Source of the DNA: Henckelia pumila
Lineage: Eukaryota > Streptophyta > Magnoliopsida > Lamiales > Gesneriaceae
DNA: 64,000 nucleotides
Reading direction: 5' to 3'
Assembly (NCBI RefSeq): GCF_033568475.1
Contig: NW_027331841.1
Span: 61,001-125,000, forward strand
The position numbers and the translations under genes are program-made. Position 1 is the stretch's first letter. Each line of letters starts with the position of its first letter. The notes under the pieces are model-generated. The model saw only the letters and a program-made list of their open reading frames with translations. It was not told where the DNA came from and made no database searches. This document shows, piece after piece, positions 1 through 12,000 of the stretch.

Positions 1-1014
1 TGATCTGTGACGAGGAAGATGATACGATGGAGAACGCTGTAAGCGCACGTACTGAAGATTGCAGGTGGTAGGCGGTGATGAGGGACGAGCAGCGGCGGCC
101 TGTGATGGGCTATAAGAAGACGGATGCTGGTGATCGTTCATCGCGATCATGAAGGTGATGCGGTGGTGTTCTGAGGAAGATGGCGGTGTACGGAGATGGA
201 GGCTGTGGTGAAAAGGAGAGGCAGCGGTGTTGTGATGGGGAAGATGATTACCGGTGATGAACAGCAGCGGGATGGATCCTAGTGGCGTGCTCGTGAAGGA
301 GAAAAACAGCAGCAGGGGATGTGTGATGGAAAATATGGGTAGTGCGCAGTGATGCGGATGATGCATAGGCGGCGATGATCTGGAGGAGTCGCGGCCTACA
401 GAGGAAAACAGACAGCGGTGTGAAGGTGCCGAACAGCAATAGCGACCCTGTTGTGATGGTGAAGATGATGGTTCGGCGCTGGGGTTATGTAATTTAGACG
501 ATCGGTGATGAAGAAGAGATAAGAGAGCGAAGCGGCGGAGTCCTGTAAGCAAAAAAAAACAAAACTGAGAAGAATGAGAAGGACAGGGCGGCTCCAAGAA
601 AGAAAAAGAAGATTTACTCGATTAACCCTTATTTTGATTATTATTATTAACGTAATTAATATTAAAAAAACAAAAAACAAATTCCTAACTTTTTTTTTAA
701 ACAGAACATAATATTTTATAGGGCGTGGGCACGCCTTATAGAAATTTATTTTCTGAAAATTTTAAGCTTTTTGAAGAGAAAAATTGATTTTTTTGTACAA
801 AAAATGATTTTTCATAGGGCGTGGAGACGCCTTGTAGAAAAATATTTTCTCAATTTTTTTTTTCAAAAGCAAGCATAAAGAAATGATAAATAAGAATAAT
901 AAAAAAAAACGTTGGGTTGCCTTCCAAAAGCGCAATTTTTTTGCGTCGTTATACTCGACGTTACCAATCCCCTCAAGTTGTGGAATAATCAGGATTTGCT
1001 AACTCGATCTCCAT

Positions 1015-1086
1015 CTATGACACACTTTCATCTTCACAAAACACATTCAGTCGATGTCCATTCACTTTGAAAATTTTCTCTGTATC
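1015..1086 (-). pseudogene. Remnant of the end of a Gypsy pol frame
   Basis: The minus-strand frame ending in TAG at 1015-1017 encodes KIFKVNGHRL followed by about a dozen residues. F-K-V-N-G-x-R-L is a motif I know from the very end of plant Athila/Tat-type polyproteins. It lies only about 50 bp from the PBS, so nearly the whole coding region upstream has been deleted. The match is short, and this rests on motif recognition only. Confidence 0.45.
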
Positions 1087-1135
1087 CAAAATAATTAAAT
1101 AACAAGAACTCGAAAGAAATAATTATAAACACCGT

Positions 1136-1153
1136 TCCCCGGCAACGGCGCCA
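1136..1153 (-). other. Primer-binding site (tRNA-Asp)
   Basis: On the minus strand this reads TGGCGCCGTTGCCGGGGA, complementary to the 3' acceptor end of plant tRNA-Asp including CCA. It lies 5 bp inside the LTR boundary. The same 18-mer occurs at 28823-28840. Confidence 0.85.
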
Positions 1154-1158
1154 AAATT

Positions 1159-2582
1159 TGATGGGCCTGTCGTTAGCCAACAAACTTAAAATTCCTACTC
1201 CCTAACAAAATGAGTATAGTAATGAGCAGAGTCGAATCCACAAGGAACATATATTTATTTCTTTCAAGTAAATTTAACTAATGAGGGGGTTTTGATATGC
1301 AGTTGAAATAAAAATAAAATAAGCAAGAATTAAATAAATGAGATGAACAATAAAAAGATATTAAATTCAATAATTAAACAAACTGTGATTCAAGGAATTT
1401 TCGTATTTCAATTATATCACTGGTCATCGGCTAACAAATAATTTATTCATGCAGTTTCTAGCAATTAACCTTAAAATCAAAGGGATAGCCACTAAGATTT
1501 TTGTGTTCTCCTATTTTAATTAACCAAACCCAGCATCTAGTCAAAACTTATCAATAACCAACTGGGCACGATAGCGTTCATATTGATTAAAAATAGCTTT
1601 TCGATTTGTGAAAACAGTTAATCCTAAAATCTAACAATCGAGATAGCTGCAATTGTTAAATTTAGTTTCGTTGATTTATTTAGATCAAACATGTTATGAT
1701 AGCACAACATATCTAATCTATCGCTACTCAAGTACCAATCATTCATGATAATTACGGATCACTGAATTCATGGATAGCATTCAAAAGACGTAAAATCAAT
1801 TAATTTGTCAGATTAATCGACTCACAACTTTCATGAAATAAATAATAAATTAACCAATACTAGAAACAAACAAGAATATCAATTCAAACTCAAAATCTCA
1901 CAGTGATGAATCGAAATACAAGAAATATTTCTTGAATCAGAACTAAAAACTTAGCCAAACATAGTTGGCTTCATAATTCTCTAGAACTGTAAACGATCAA
2001 ACCTAAAAATTATGAAGAGGAAAAGAGAAGAACTCTGGCCGTGCAGAGCGTGCAGAAGGAGGCAGAAATCTCTAGAAATCCCTAAACTAACGTGTAAAAC
2101 TAAGAAAAAAGGAAAAAAAAATTAAAATCCCAAAAATTCAAAAGAGATAAAGTCTAACTAAAAAAAGATAATGTAGAGATATTTGTTTTTAAATAGAAAA
2201 TCTCCAACTATCTTTATTTATCTAGAAGAAAATTTTTTTTTCAAAAGTCTTCCATAAATTAAATACCATATTTAGAATTACTAAAATATGATATTTTCTT
2301 TTCAAATTCTAAAATCTTCAATCTCCCACCAGACAGTAAAAACGTAGTAACACAGCGCGCCTACGCCTTGCTCCAAATCCTCTTCTAGTTTGTTCAATTT
2401 CTCAAAATTTCTCTTGGCAACTCCAAATGTGATATAATTCAACTCTTTTAGCCCAAATTTTGTCTAAGATCATCAAAATTCCTCAAACTACAAAACACAA
2501 CAAATATGCACCAATTAACATATGCAAAAGATAAAAACCCGAAAAATATGACACTAAAAATATAAATATTATGAACCTATCA
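1159..2582 (-). repeat. 5' LTR of the left-edge Gypsy-type element
   Basis: The block begins TGATGGG and ends CCTATCA on the plus strand, giving the usual TG...CA ends with a 7-bp imperfect terminal inverted repeat. It directly abuts the tRNA-Asp PBS, which fixes it as the 5' LTR of a minus-strand element about 1.42 kb long. The partner LTR is outside the window, so the outer boundary rests on the terminal motif alone. Confidence 0.65.
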
Positions 2583-3384
2583 ATATGAAATGCATTCATA
2601 ACAGCATTGGTACGTTTGGTTGATCGTTATTAAATATTCTTTAAAGGCAAATTTTGGAGTTACAATTTGGTAATTTATTTTTAATGAATAATATATAATA
2701 TATGAGGCCGTTGAGGTTGGAATTAGAATCCAAGGGGGGGTGGCGTGGCTTTGAAATTGCCTGATCCAAAAAAGCTTGTTGGCATCTGATGCCAACTGGG
2801 GGTAATCTTTCTTTCTTTTTTCTTTTTTAATCCAACCACCCAATGAATACAGATTTAGGTTCGCTATTCACTTATTTTCTTTTCACCTAATAATCAGCTG
2901 TTGCTGTCGTTCGATTCCCACTAAAAAATCTTGAATTAACACAGTAATTAAATCGCACCGAACAAATCCTGTACACTCGACTTCTTTTTAACATGAAGAC
3001 TACGGACATAGCCCCAAGTTGCACCCCACGCACCTAAATTTCAAAGTGGCAAGAGTTGACCACCGTAAGTATTACACGCACATATATATTAGTTACGCAA
3101 TATAGTGACTCTATTCCATCAAAGAATGATTCTTCCATCTCCACCGAAGAAAATGAAAGATGACTGCTTTCTGCACCAAGAAGTCATCGTCTCCGCCACA
3201 AGTGTCCTAATCCAAAAGAGGTAAACATCAAGAAAGAACCCAAAACCCAATTCTTGTTTGCTTTCATTAGACTCCAAGCTTCGATCGCTATTCAATCCCG
3301 ATCCCCATTTTCCCTTCCCAAAACAACACCCAAATATTTGATTAAACAATAAAAAAACACACCCCAATAATTTCATGCTTGTAC
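2583..3384. other. Intergenic, promoter side of the DUF1218 gene
   Basis: No gene is visible. A weak TATA-like run (catatatatta, around 3080) lies about 300 bp upstream of the next start codon. A GGGGGGG run at about 2733 and CT-rich stretches near 2805-2826 are the only other features. Confidence 0.5.
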
Positions 3385-4400
3385 ATGGAAAGACTAAATA
3401 GTCACAGTTTTGTTCTGTTCTCCTGTGTCACCATAGCATTTGGCTTTGTTTCCTTCTCCTTGTGCCTGGCAGCTGAATTCAAGAAATCAAAGGTACCTGC
3501 GATCTACATATAATAACTTTCAAATTTTCCTCTTTTGTTTATTCATTAATTTTGGTGCAGAAGGAGGATCTTAGATTGGAGGGAAAGCTGTGTTATTTGC
3601 CCAGAAGCGCAGCCGTTGAATTGGGAGTCGTGGGCTTGATCTTTCTAATTGTGACTCAAGTCACTGCAAATTTACTCTTGATCTGCAGAAAATTCTGCTC
3701 GACAGAGAATATCACCAGCTGTAAACTCAGAATGCCCACTTTATCCTGCGCTTTGTTGCTTTTATCTTGGTAAGTACTAATTATAATAAATGCACTGCTA
3801 ATCTCTCCCATATATAATATATTGTGTGTTCTAAAACGCGAAATAAACATTTAAAAAACACACCGTCTCAACTTTTTAGGTATCAGGGATTTTCAAATTT
3901 TATTTCACTGACTTATAATAATGTTATAATGGATTAGAATAAATCAATGTGATGGTATAAAAACTTGAACCATGTGGGTATAATTGGTGAAATTTTCAAA
4001 AAATATTATTTGTACCAAATTCCTAGGCCAAGGGAACCATCATCACATGGACAGCTATATACATGTTTAGTGCATATGATTTCCACAAGTACAACCGACA
4101 CCTATGCGATCCGATCTATGTGACAAATGTATTTTTCTTAAAGAAAAAAAATTATGCAACAGGATCAGCTTTGGTATCGCTGTTATTTTAATAAGTGCAG
4201 CCACTAGCATGAGCAGAAGTCAGCCATTGGGGCAAGGTTGGTTGGATGGACAATGTTACCTAGTGAAAGATGGAGTCTATCTTGGTTCAGCGTTATTGGT
4301 TTTGACGGCACTGGGCTCGACCCTCGGCTCAGCCGCCATAGTCGTGAGGCGCGGGCAGGTTGAAGAAACCAGAAAGGTTCATACACAAGTTCAAGAATGA
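3385..4400 (+). CDS. DUF1218 family membrane protein (MWL/VCC-like), 3 exons, 184 aa
   Basis: Exons 3385-3492, 3561-3769 and 4163-4400, all with GT..AG introns, join in frame to 184 codons plus TGA. The product has an N-terminal hydrophobic signal/anchor segment (about residues 8-30). A conserved cysteine region follows (KLCYLPRSAAVELGVVGL), then further hydrophobic segments near residues 53-75, 100-120 and 145-165, the four-helix layout of DUF1218 proteins. Known Arabidopsis members (MODIFYING WALL LIGNIN-1/2, VCC) are ER/plasma-membrane proteins affecting lignin content or vein and leaf patterning. The start codon opens the signal segment, and length matches the family. The exact subfamily cannot be settled here. 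It stands alone, about 1.9 kb from the convergent P450 gene. Confidence 0.85.
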
Positions 4401-5454
4401 CCAAATTTTTGTTCTTTTGAAATAAGGAAATAGAAGCGAAGTTGATCCCGGGATGGGAAGTAACATGATAGTGTTGGGGGAAAAGTATATATATTATTTA
4501 TATATGACAAAGATTCCGAAATCAGAGTTCAATTTATCACGTACAATACGAGAAAGTAACACATAAATTGGCAGAGAATATAGAAAAATGGATAAAGTAA
4601 TTAGTAAACTTAGCTATAAATTAAAAGTTAAAACTGGTGGAGCTAGGGGCAACTGAGGGAAGGATAAATTTGGGGAATCCGCAAGCATTTTAGGTGGTCT
4701 TCGTTTTTGTTTTGTAAATTCCTTATGTTTATTGTAAAATATAAACGATATTAAGAGTTTATTTTCATAATTTCCAATGTCATTTTTTTTTATTTATCTT
4801 TGTTTTGATGGGTTTATCAGTTCAGGAGATTAGAATCAATGTTCAAATTCGAAACTTTTCATGATGTTTTGTTTTAAGAAGTTTGATTTTTACAAGTTTT
4901 CGCTCAAATTAGTGCATTCGTACATGGCGTGCCTACATTACAAAACAAAAAAATTGTGTAAAACACATACAATATGATTTATATGAAAATCATATTAATT
5001 AATTAATTATACAAAAACTTTTTTTTTAATTATTGAAAATGGATTTAGTGATCACAAGTCACAACATTTATTTCCAATAAACGTTAAACACTGCATGCAT
5101 CACTCGATCCTTTCCTCATTCTAATTATCACTTTATTACATTATAAAATTGTTTTATATTTAGTAATCGGAATATATTGTTTATTCTTGTAATAAATTTA
5201 TGTTAATGTTTTAATAATTACTCCTATTTAAATATGGGCAATAAATAAGTAGAGGCCTAAAGAAAGATTTCGTAAAAGAATCAAAGTTACTCAATAATAT
5301 ATTCAACTTAGAATTGCATGTGTGCGTGATAGAGCATGAAAAACGAACTAAAGAAATTGATTTTATTCAGTTAAAAATTAAAATTGGATTGGATTCGTCA
5401 CATTAGTTATTGTATTGTGATTTGTGAAAAATTGGAAATACAAAGGTAGAACAA
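4401..5454. other. Intergenic, AT-rich
   Basis: This is the 3' flank of the DUF1218 gene. I see no gene or clear repeat; it is AT-rich with poly-A/T runs. Confidence 0.5.
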
Positions 5455-5457
5455 TAA

Positions 5458-5798
5458 TGGAGTGTTTGCAATCACTAAAAAAAAATGATTGTTAGCTTTT
5501 GGTTTAAAAAAATCATTTTTATGTGTTTCTTAAACCTAGATTATGTGTTAGCTTATGCTTAACTTAATTGAAATTCAAAAGCTAGTCATATGGTGATTAT
5601 GATTCTACAAAAGTGATTCTAATAAGAAGGTCATTGTTAAAATCATTTTAATCACTTATTTATCAAACACTACCAAACTTTGATTTTTAGATTTTCACAT
5701 TTGTTTCCAAACACTACCAACTTTTGATTTTTCTTAACTTTCTTATAATCTATAAATTAATCAATTCTACAAAATCACAATCTATTGCAAACACTCCC
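5458..5798. mobile_element. Tourist-like (PIF/Harbinger) MITE, 341 bp
   Basis: The left end TGGAGTGTTTGCAATCAC and the right end CTATTGCAAACACTCCC form a terminal inverted repeat of about 15 bp. A TAA trinucleotide flanks both sides (5455-5457 and 5799-5801), the target duplication expected for PIF/Harbinger elements. The interior is AT-rich and non-coding. Confidence 0.65.
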
Positions 5799-5801
5799 TA
5801 A

Positions 5802-6341
5802 ATATTGTGAGAATCAGGAAAGTTAATAAAAAGAAACTTTTGACTTTTTTTTTTATTAGGTCAACCTTTTGTGGTGAATATTTCCTCCGGAAATTGGAAA
5901 ATTATACTCGGTCAAATATCTATTTTTTAAAAAATGATATCCTCTAATGAGATGCATTGTAGGAGGGTTTTGTTTAAAAAAAAATTAATAATAATTGACC
6001 CAGGTTAAATTTAAAAATACTCCTATTTCCACATTTAATTATTTGAAATGAAATTTCATCTTGTGGTTTACTAAATATTCTTTTGGCACTCGAGAATATG
6101 TTGATTTTAACAATAATTATAATAACAAAATCATTTGAATTAAATATAATATTATTTATTCTAAGCCTTGCGGACTTTATAAAAACAAGATACCTACTAA
6201 AAGAATGCTCTAAAACTAGGTACCTAAATTGTATATCCTATTTATATTAGGAAAAAATAAATAAGGCTATAATTTTCTATGTATGCTATCTATGTAAACT
6301 CATTTTATGTACAAAAATGAAATTGACTTTACTCCTATAAA
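5802..6341. other. Intergenic, 3' side of the CYP707A gene
   Basis: AT-rich sequence with no gene visible. It should hold the 3' UTR and polyadenylation signals of the minus-strand P450, which I cannot pin down. Confidence 0.5.
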
Positions 6342-8165
6342 TCATGTCCGGGTTGGGCTTTTGCGAGAGAGCCTAATGGGCAATCCATTTTGGGGAAGAG
6401 CAAAGGGCCCATATTGGATTCCATTCTGCGGGCCCATTATACTCCACCGGTATTTTGTGGTGAGATGGTGCACGAGGATTAAAATCTCTAGCTTGGCTAA
6501 CTCGTTCCCGGGGCAAGAGTGAATCCCATTCCCGAATGGCATGAATGTATTGGGCTTCGGAGCCACCTCGAATCTTGAAGGTTCAAATTTCTCTGGCTCT
6601 GGGAAATTCACTGGATTGTGGTGAATATTCCTAAAGAGGGGCAACACTTTCCATCCTTTGGGAATCAGATAGCCTGCAGATTTACAGTAAACAATTAACT
6701 CTCAGCAAATCAAACATGAGATTTCAAACAAATGTCTGTATTTTTGGGTTATTGGAGTTTTAACTATCTTACCTTCAAATTCTACATCTTCGACTGCCTC
6801 CCGAAAAGTAAAAGACAAGATGGATGCCACTCGCAGTGTTTCTTGAATCACTCTTGTGGTCATTGGCATTTTCTTGGTGTCTGCCCAATTCAAAGCTTTC
6901 TCGTCACCAAGCTCTTCTTTGGATTTCATTATTCCCTCTTGCTCTTCCTGCAAAAATCCCAATAGAAAAAGGTTAAATCTTTAGTTCCAATTTGAAGGGA
7001 TTTCATCAAAGTTCAGATTTTTTTTTTCTTTTTCCGAGTTTGGGATATGGGTTCTTACAGTGACAGCTTGCAGAACACTTGGGTTTTCACCGAGATATTT
7101 CAAAATCCAAGTTAACACACTGGCTGTAGTGTCTCGAGCTGCGAAAATCACGCCGATGACATTGTCTGCGATTTGTTCGTCGGTGAGGCCTTCGGTATCT
7201 GCCATGAAAGTACCGAGCAAATCGGCGTGATCACGTTTCATTTGCCTCCTGAGAGAGATGATTTTGGCCAAGATTTGCGCCAATTCCTTCCTAGCCTTCA
7301 TTGACTTGTGGAAAAGGGTTCCGGGGAGATTGATCGGCATCGAGTTGTATCCCTTTTCAAGAATGTGGTAACATCTCTTGAGATCTTCTCTGTACAGAAC
7401 AACATCTTCCCCAAGAATGGACAGCATTGCTACGTTGAATGTGTACTGCAAGAATCAAATTTCAAGCTAACCATGATCAGATTTCAAGGCTCTGTTTCCC
7501 CCCCCCTTTTTTTTTTTTGATAAGTTCGATGAAACTCACCGTTTTCATTTCTTGGTAAGTGGTGATGGATCTGCCGTCCCACGATTCAAGAGTGCTCATG
7601 GCAACCGATTCGATCTCCGGGACGATGTTTTTGATCGCTTCGGGCATGAATGCTCGTAGAACAAGCTTCCTCAGCTTGGTATGGTACTCACCCTGGTGAA
7701 AGAACAAGGCTTGTTTTCCCAACATCCTCTCTTTGCTTGCAGGAAACGTGGGCTTAAAGAGATGGGATTTTGAAACCAACACGAGTTTCGCCGCCTCCGG
7801 GCTCGAAATCATCACACAATTGCACCCCAAAATGTGAGTCTTGAATATGGAGCCATACCTGCCAAAGTCCAAACAAAAGAAATCGTGAGAACAATTGAAC
7901 AAAGGCCAAATAATCAAAATCTTGGAATCATGGAAAACACAAGAGGGGGGGAAATCCGAACTCACTTCTTGATTTTTGACGCAAAGAAAGTGTTGGGGTT
8001 TTGCGAGTACATTTGGAATGTCTCGCCAATATAAGGCCAGCCCATGCTCCCCGGCGGAAGCGGCAACTTAACTTTGCCTAAAGACAAGAATCCGAGGATT
8101 CGATTCAGGAGAAAGTACGAGAAAATCAAGGCCGCGAACACGTAACAACATGTGATGGATTCCAT
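6342..8165 (-). CDS. CYP707A: Cytochrome P450, CYP707A family (abscisic acid 8'-hydroxylase), 5 exons, 470 aa
   Basis: Exons on the minus strand are 8165-7966, 7858-7540, 7445-7059, 6947-6773 and 6673-6342. All introns are GT..AG and the 1413 nt are in frame. An N-terminal membrane anchor (residues 5-25) precedes the proline-rich hinge LPLPPGSMGWPYIGE. The I-helix oxygen-activation motif is AARDTT (275-280), the K-helix ExxR is ETLR (338-341), and the haem loop FGNGIHSCPGNE carries Cys414. These, and the NTFMPFGNG and GIQYGPFALPQNGLP signatures, are those of CYP707A, the ER enzymes that hydroxylate ABA at C-8' and start its breakdown to phaseic acid. Length is typical of the family. The MES start was preferred over an upstream in-frame ATG because it opens directly on the anchor and follows a TATA box at a sensible distance. 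Confidence 0.93.
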
Positions 8166-8260
8166 GATTTTGCAACTTGAAAACAATTTTGTAGCGATGA
8201 TGAATATATGATGAGAGAAAGTGACTATGAACTTAATTGGATGCAATGGGATTGCGGGAG

Positions 8261-8268
8261 TATTTATA
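8261..8268 (-). promoter_or_regulatory. TATA box of the CYP707A gene
   Basis: The minus strand reads TATAAATA, about 95 bp upstream of the P450 start codon. This fits a TATA promoter with a short 5' UTR. Confidence 0.6.
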
Positions 8269-8389
8269 GGTATCCCGTGGGTGTGGGGAATGGTGCTTTC
8301 GAACACGGAATCTGCCTCCAGCTCATGAGATACAAGGATTATGTGTATGTATAAGTGTATGTATACCAGAAGTGAGAGAAGAGAAAAGG

Positions 8390-8397
8390 ACACGTGT
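8390..8397. promoter_or_regulatory. G-box/ABRE-like element ACACGTGT
   Basis: A palindromic ACACGTGT lies about 225 bp upstream of the CYP707A start. ACGTG cores are bound by ABF/AREB bZIP factors. ABA induction of CYP707A genes is established, so the position is plausible; binding itself is inferred. Confidence 0.5.
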
Positions 8398-8565
8398 GAG
8401 TAGAAACCGACTAAAACATGAATTATACTTATTTTTTAACCAACAAATTTATTTTTTATCTTTCAGATTTCGGCATACGACTTTATATACGTAAAAATAT
8501 TGCGAATTTGCAGAAGTTTCTTTTTCGTTTTTTTTTTTTTTTTAGCTTTTCGATTCTTGGGGCAG

Positions 8566-8574
8566 ACACGTGAC
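8566..8574. promoter_or_regulatory. Second ABRE-like element ACACGTGAC
   Basis: ACACGTGAC lies about 400 bp upstream of the CYP707A start. With the copy at 8390 it gives the paired ACGTG arrangement usual in ABA-responsive promoters. Confidence 0.45.
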
Positions 8575-8776
8575 GAGGATGTGTGGTTGAGAAGAGAGGG
8601 TGCGAGGAAACTACTTATTAATCTTATAATATATGACAAAAGGCTAGCTAATAAATAAAGGGGATGAATGTTGTCCCAGCCCACTTGCATTTTATTAATT
8701 TAAAATTAAAATTAGTAGTCACATTAATTAAATAAAATTTTAAATAGCATAGAGCAAGTTGCGAAATGGGTCACGA

Positions 8777-9078
8777 TAGGGGTCAGCAAATTTTCGGTTA
8801 AATCGAATTAACAGACCGAATTGAATTAATTCGAAATTCGATTCGATTAATTCGCAAATTCGGTTTTTATGTTAGAAAATTTCGGTTAAATCGATTAATT
8901 CGGTTCGGTTTTCGGTTTTTTTAAAAAAAATTCGGTTATCCGAATTATAATTCGGTTCGGTTAAATCGGTTTTAATATAATTTCGATTAGGTTCGGTTAA
9001 CCAAAAAACAATTCGGTTAATTCGGTTTCGATTAATTTGGTTCGATTTTTGACCAAATTAATCAAATGTTCACCATTA
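8777..9078. mobile_element. hAT-like MITE, 302 bp
   Basis: Starts TAGGGGTCAGCAAA and ends AATGTTCACCATTA, an imperfect inverted terminal repeat. It is flanked by near-identical 8-bp duplications GGTCACGA (8769-8776) and GGTCACAC (9079-9086), the hAT size. The interior is a dense series of TTCGGTT and AATTCG words with no coding potential. Confidence 0.65.
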
Positions 9079-9086
9079 GGTCACAC

Positions 9087-12000
9087 AAAATCAGTTTTTT
9101 TTACTTTTTTAGACGTTTCTTGATTCTCCTACCTTCCCAATGTTACCTCTTTTGTATCAAATATTTACTAAATTACCGCCTATATATATACTAAAAATAA
9201 TTGTTTTGCCATAAAAAGTCGATCGAGTCAAATTAATGATTTGTTTCAAAAAAAATTGGCACTTGAAATCGTTTTATGCGAGTCTTGTGCAAATTAATGA
9301 TTTAAAATTTATTAGTTTGTTTGTGTTTTACGTGGAATTGGATGAGTCGAGGGAAAATAATTTTGACTTAGATAAGATTTGACCCACAAAATTATTCTAT
9401 AAACTGAAGGAGCGCAAACTTTTAAAAAGTCAATTAACATAATTGTATTGACTTTAATATTTTGACATTTTTTTTGATAAATTAATGTTTCGACATTTTT
9501 TTTATAAAAAATTAATGTTTTGACATTTTTTTTTGATAAATTAATGTTTTGACATTTTTAGCCGTATTTAATTGTTGACTAAACGAATTAAATGTGATTG
9601 CACAACTAGTTGATCATAGGAGATTAACGAAATTAACACGATCTTTCTTTGAATGAATATACCATACGTATACATATATGATTTTTTAATTTGTTTTGAC
9701 CAAACGTATATACAAATAGTTATTATTACCAAAATAATATAACGAATCAAATATATAAACCGGAAGGTTCATGAACTAGCTACACAACACGACATTTTAA
9801 AACTTTATGATCACCATAAATGAATGCTCCAAAAAAGTGATGAATCAAGTTAATTTTGTCAAACCCAAACCTATACGTAGGTTCATTGTACTGTACTACT
9901 GTAGTTGCAAATAAAACGTCAAACAAGTGCATTTAATAATATTAATTAATTTATATATAATAAAATGTCAAACAAGGTGATGAAATCGTTGCTTTTAATT
10001 ATAAATAAATTATAAATAAATGTTTTGCAACTACGTCCTGGACAACACGCGTACTGAATATATGATTATATGGGGAAATATATAGTTAATTTTTTAGATT
10101 TCTTTTCAAATCATTTGATAGGGTAATTAATTAAATATTATTATAATTTAATCATGAGATTATGTTTCTCCAAGATTATAATTAAAAGGGGAAGTTACCT
10201 TTTTGGTCGCACATGCACCCGTACTGTACAGTAACCTAGGATGCATGCATTTAAATTTTATTAAAAGTGTGGCAGTGCACTCCATCCTTTTCTTATCAGA
10301 TACAAATATAATATAATTAAATGGATAAATTACGTTTCCAAACAAGGAAAACATATTTCCTTCCTATAATAGATAACATAATTATCATGATTCAATTATA
10401 TTAATTACTTAATAACTCTATCAAGTATCACTTATTTGATTCAAAAAAAAAGTATCACTTATTCACTAATTAATTATACAAATTCACGATATATATATAT
10501 ATATATAAACATTTTAATTGTAATAAACCTGGATATAAATTGACTGATGAGTTGTGGTCCACTCAACTTCTTGACTGATTAAATAATTGCACACGGCTTA
10601 GACTAATATTTCATCAAAGGGACAGACAAAACTAATAATTTAAAAAGTTGGAAGTGTCTCTTTAATTATTTTGGCTCTGATTAATATTGGTGGGTCCTCT
10701 AAAATTGTCTGTCATTTGTTATCCTTATTTACGAGCCGTTTTGACCCTTCACCCATTAAAAAGACCATATATGCTGCTTTAATCTAATATATACAAAATA
10801 TAATATTGTTTGTTAGGGAGCCAGGGGGGACACTACAACTGGCGCAAAAAAATAATGCAAATATAAACAAGAAATAATGAAGTATGCAATTACTGAGAGC
10901 CCTAATTTATATCTATTAATTTCTTGTGTTTTCAAATAATTTTGAGCACACATATCCCTAAAAACACATCCGACATAGTGATTTTTAGCAATCGCAAAAT
11001 TTTATAGGATTGGTGTATGCAATTAACCCTAGAAAGATTCCCCGTATTTGGATAAATGAAGAAAGAACTTCAGCCAGCATATTAATTATAGATTAATTTT
11101 CGGATAGTAAGTACTAATTCAGCTGAGGATCAATTCAAGAAGTTGATACATAGACCATTAATTGATTGATTTCAACAAAATAATTTGCCATTAATTAATT
11201 AATGAATGATTTGATGACTTTACACACGGTTTGGAAACGTTGTATATGACTTTTGATAAGTGGTCCGGTATGGGTTCATGCACGTAAATCCAAACAACTT
11301 TTTTTGATTAATTGATATTATATAATACTTATATACTATCAATTGATGGCGGGGGTTTGCTTAAGTACTCCATCATTTGACATTTTGTTTTCAATAGATA
11401 ACATTAATTTAATTGAAGTTATAAAAACCAGAAACCAACATATATCCATTTCAATCCGTAGTAGCACACGGTTTGGAAACGAGATATAAAAGGACTAATT
11501 ATGCTGATCATGCAAAGTACAAATGAATACTTTTTGCTCCATTTAGCAATTTGCAGTGTCGCTTTCAGAAGACATATCACAATCGGGTCGGGTCGTTGTT
11601 GCTGGATTGGGTCCATTTCTTTCAATCAGTGCATGCATACTTTATATTTGCGCGTGTGTCACATCTGTTTATATATTTTCCACAAGCAATTTGATCTTCC
11701 AAATCATTAAATTCAAAGAAAATGGACCCTATCTAGCTATCTAGCACATTCTCACAATAACAATAACAATAACAACAACAACAATAATAATAAAAACAAT
11801 AATCGTCGTCGTCGTCGTGAATTGTTTTTTTCAAAAAAAAATTGAAAATTATGAAATTTGATACAGAATTTCCAATAAAATTTTCATGAAATAATTAGTA
11901 ATATACTAGTAACTTTTATATGAATTAATTTAGAGAAACCCTTATACGATATTTATTTCATAACTTTGAGTAATGAAATAAAGTAAATGGGTGCAAATTT

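Larger units (their letters stand above)
1..2582 (-). mobile_element. Ty3/Gypsy-type LTR retrotransposon, 5' end and deleted interior, cut by window edge
   Basis: Read on the minus strand, a long terminal repeat (2582 down to 1159) is followed at once by a primer-binding site matching the 3' end of plant tRNA-Asp. A short stretch resembling the end of a pol frame follows, then AT-rich sequence with GGAAGGCAACCCAACG near 925-910. The gag-only element at 27410-32528 has a very similar motif (GGGAGGCAACCCA) just after its ORF. Only about 210 bp separate PBS and motif here, against about 1070 bp there, so the gag and most of pol are missing. The rest of the element, including the 3' LTR, would lie left of the window. 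Positions 1-600 are GAT/GGTGATG-rich with no convincing gene and are probably 3' untranslated element sequence. Confidence 0.7.

Noticed and set aside
248-680. Two short minus-strand open frames in GAT-rich DNA
   Set aside because: His/Ser/Ile-rich translations of simple sequence with no family features, inside element 3' sequence.
6732-8034. Plus-strand open frames across the P450 gene
   Set aside because: Antisense shadows of the five CYP707A exons and introns.
11419-11744. Three overlapping short open frames
   Set aside because: They overlap on both strands, lack motifs and lie in AT-rich intergenic DNA.
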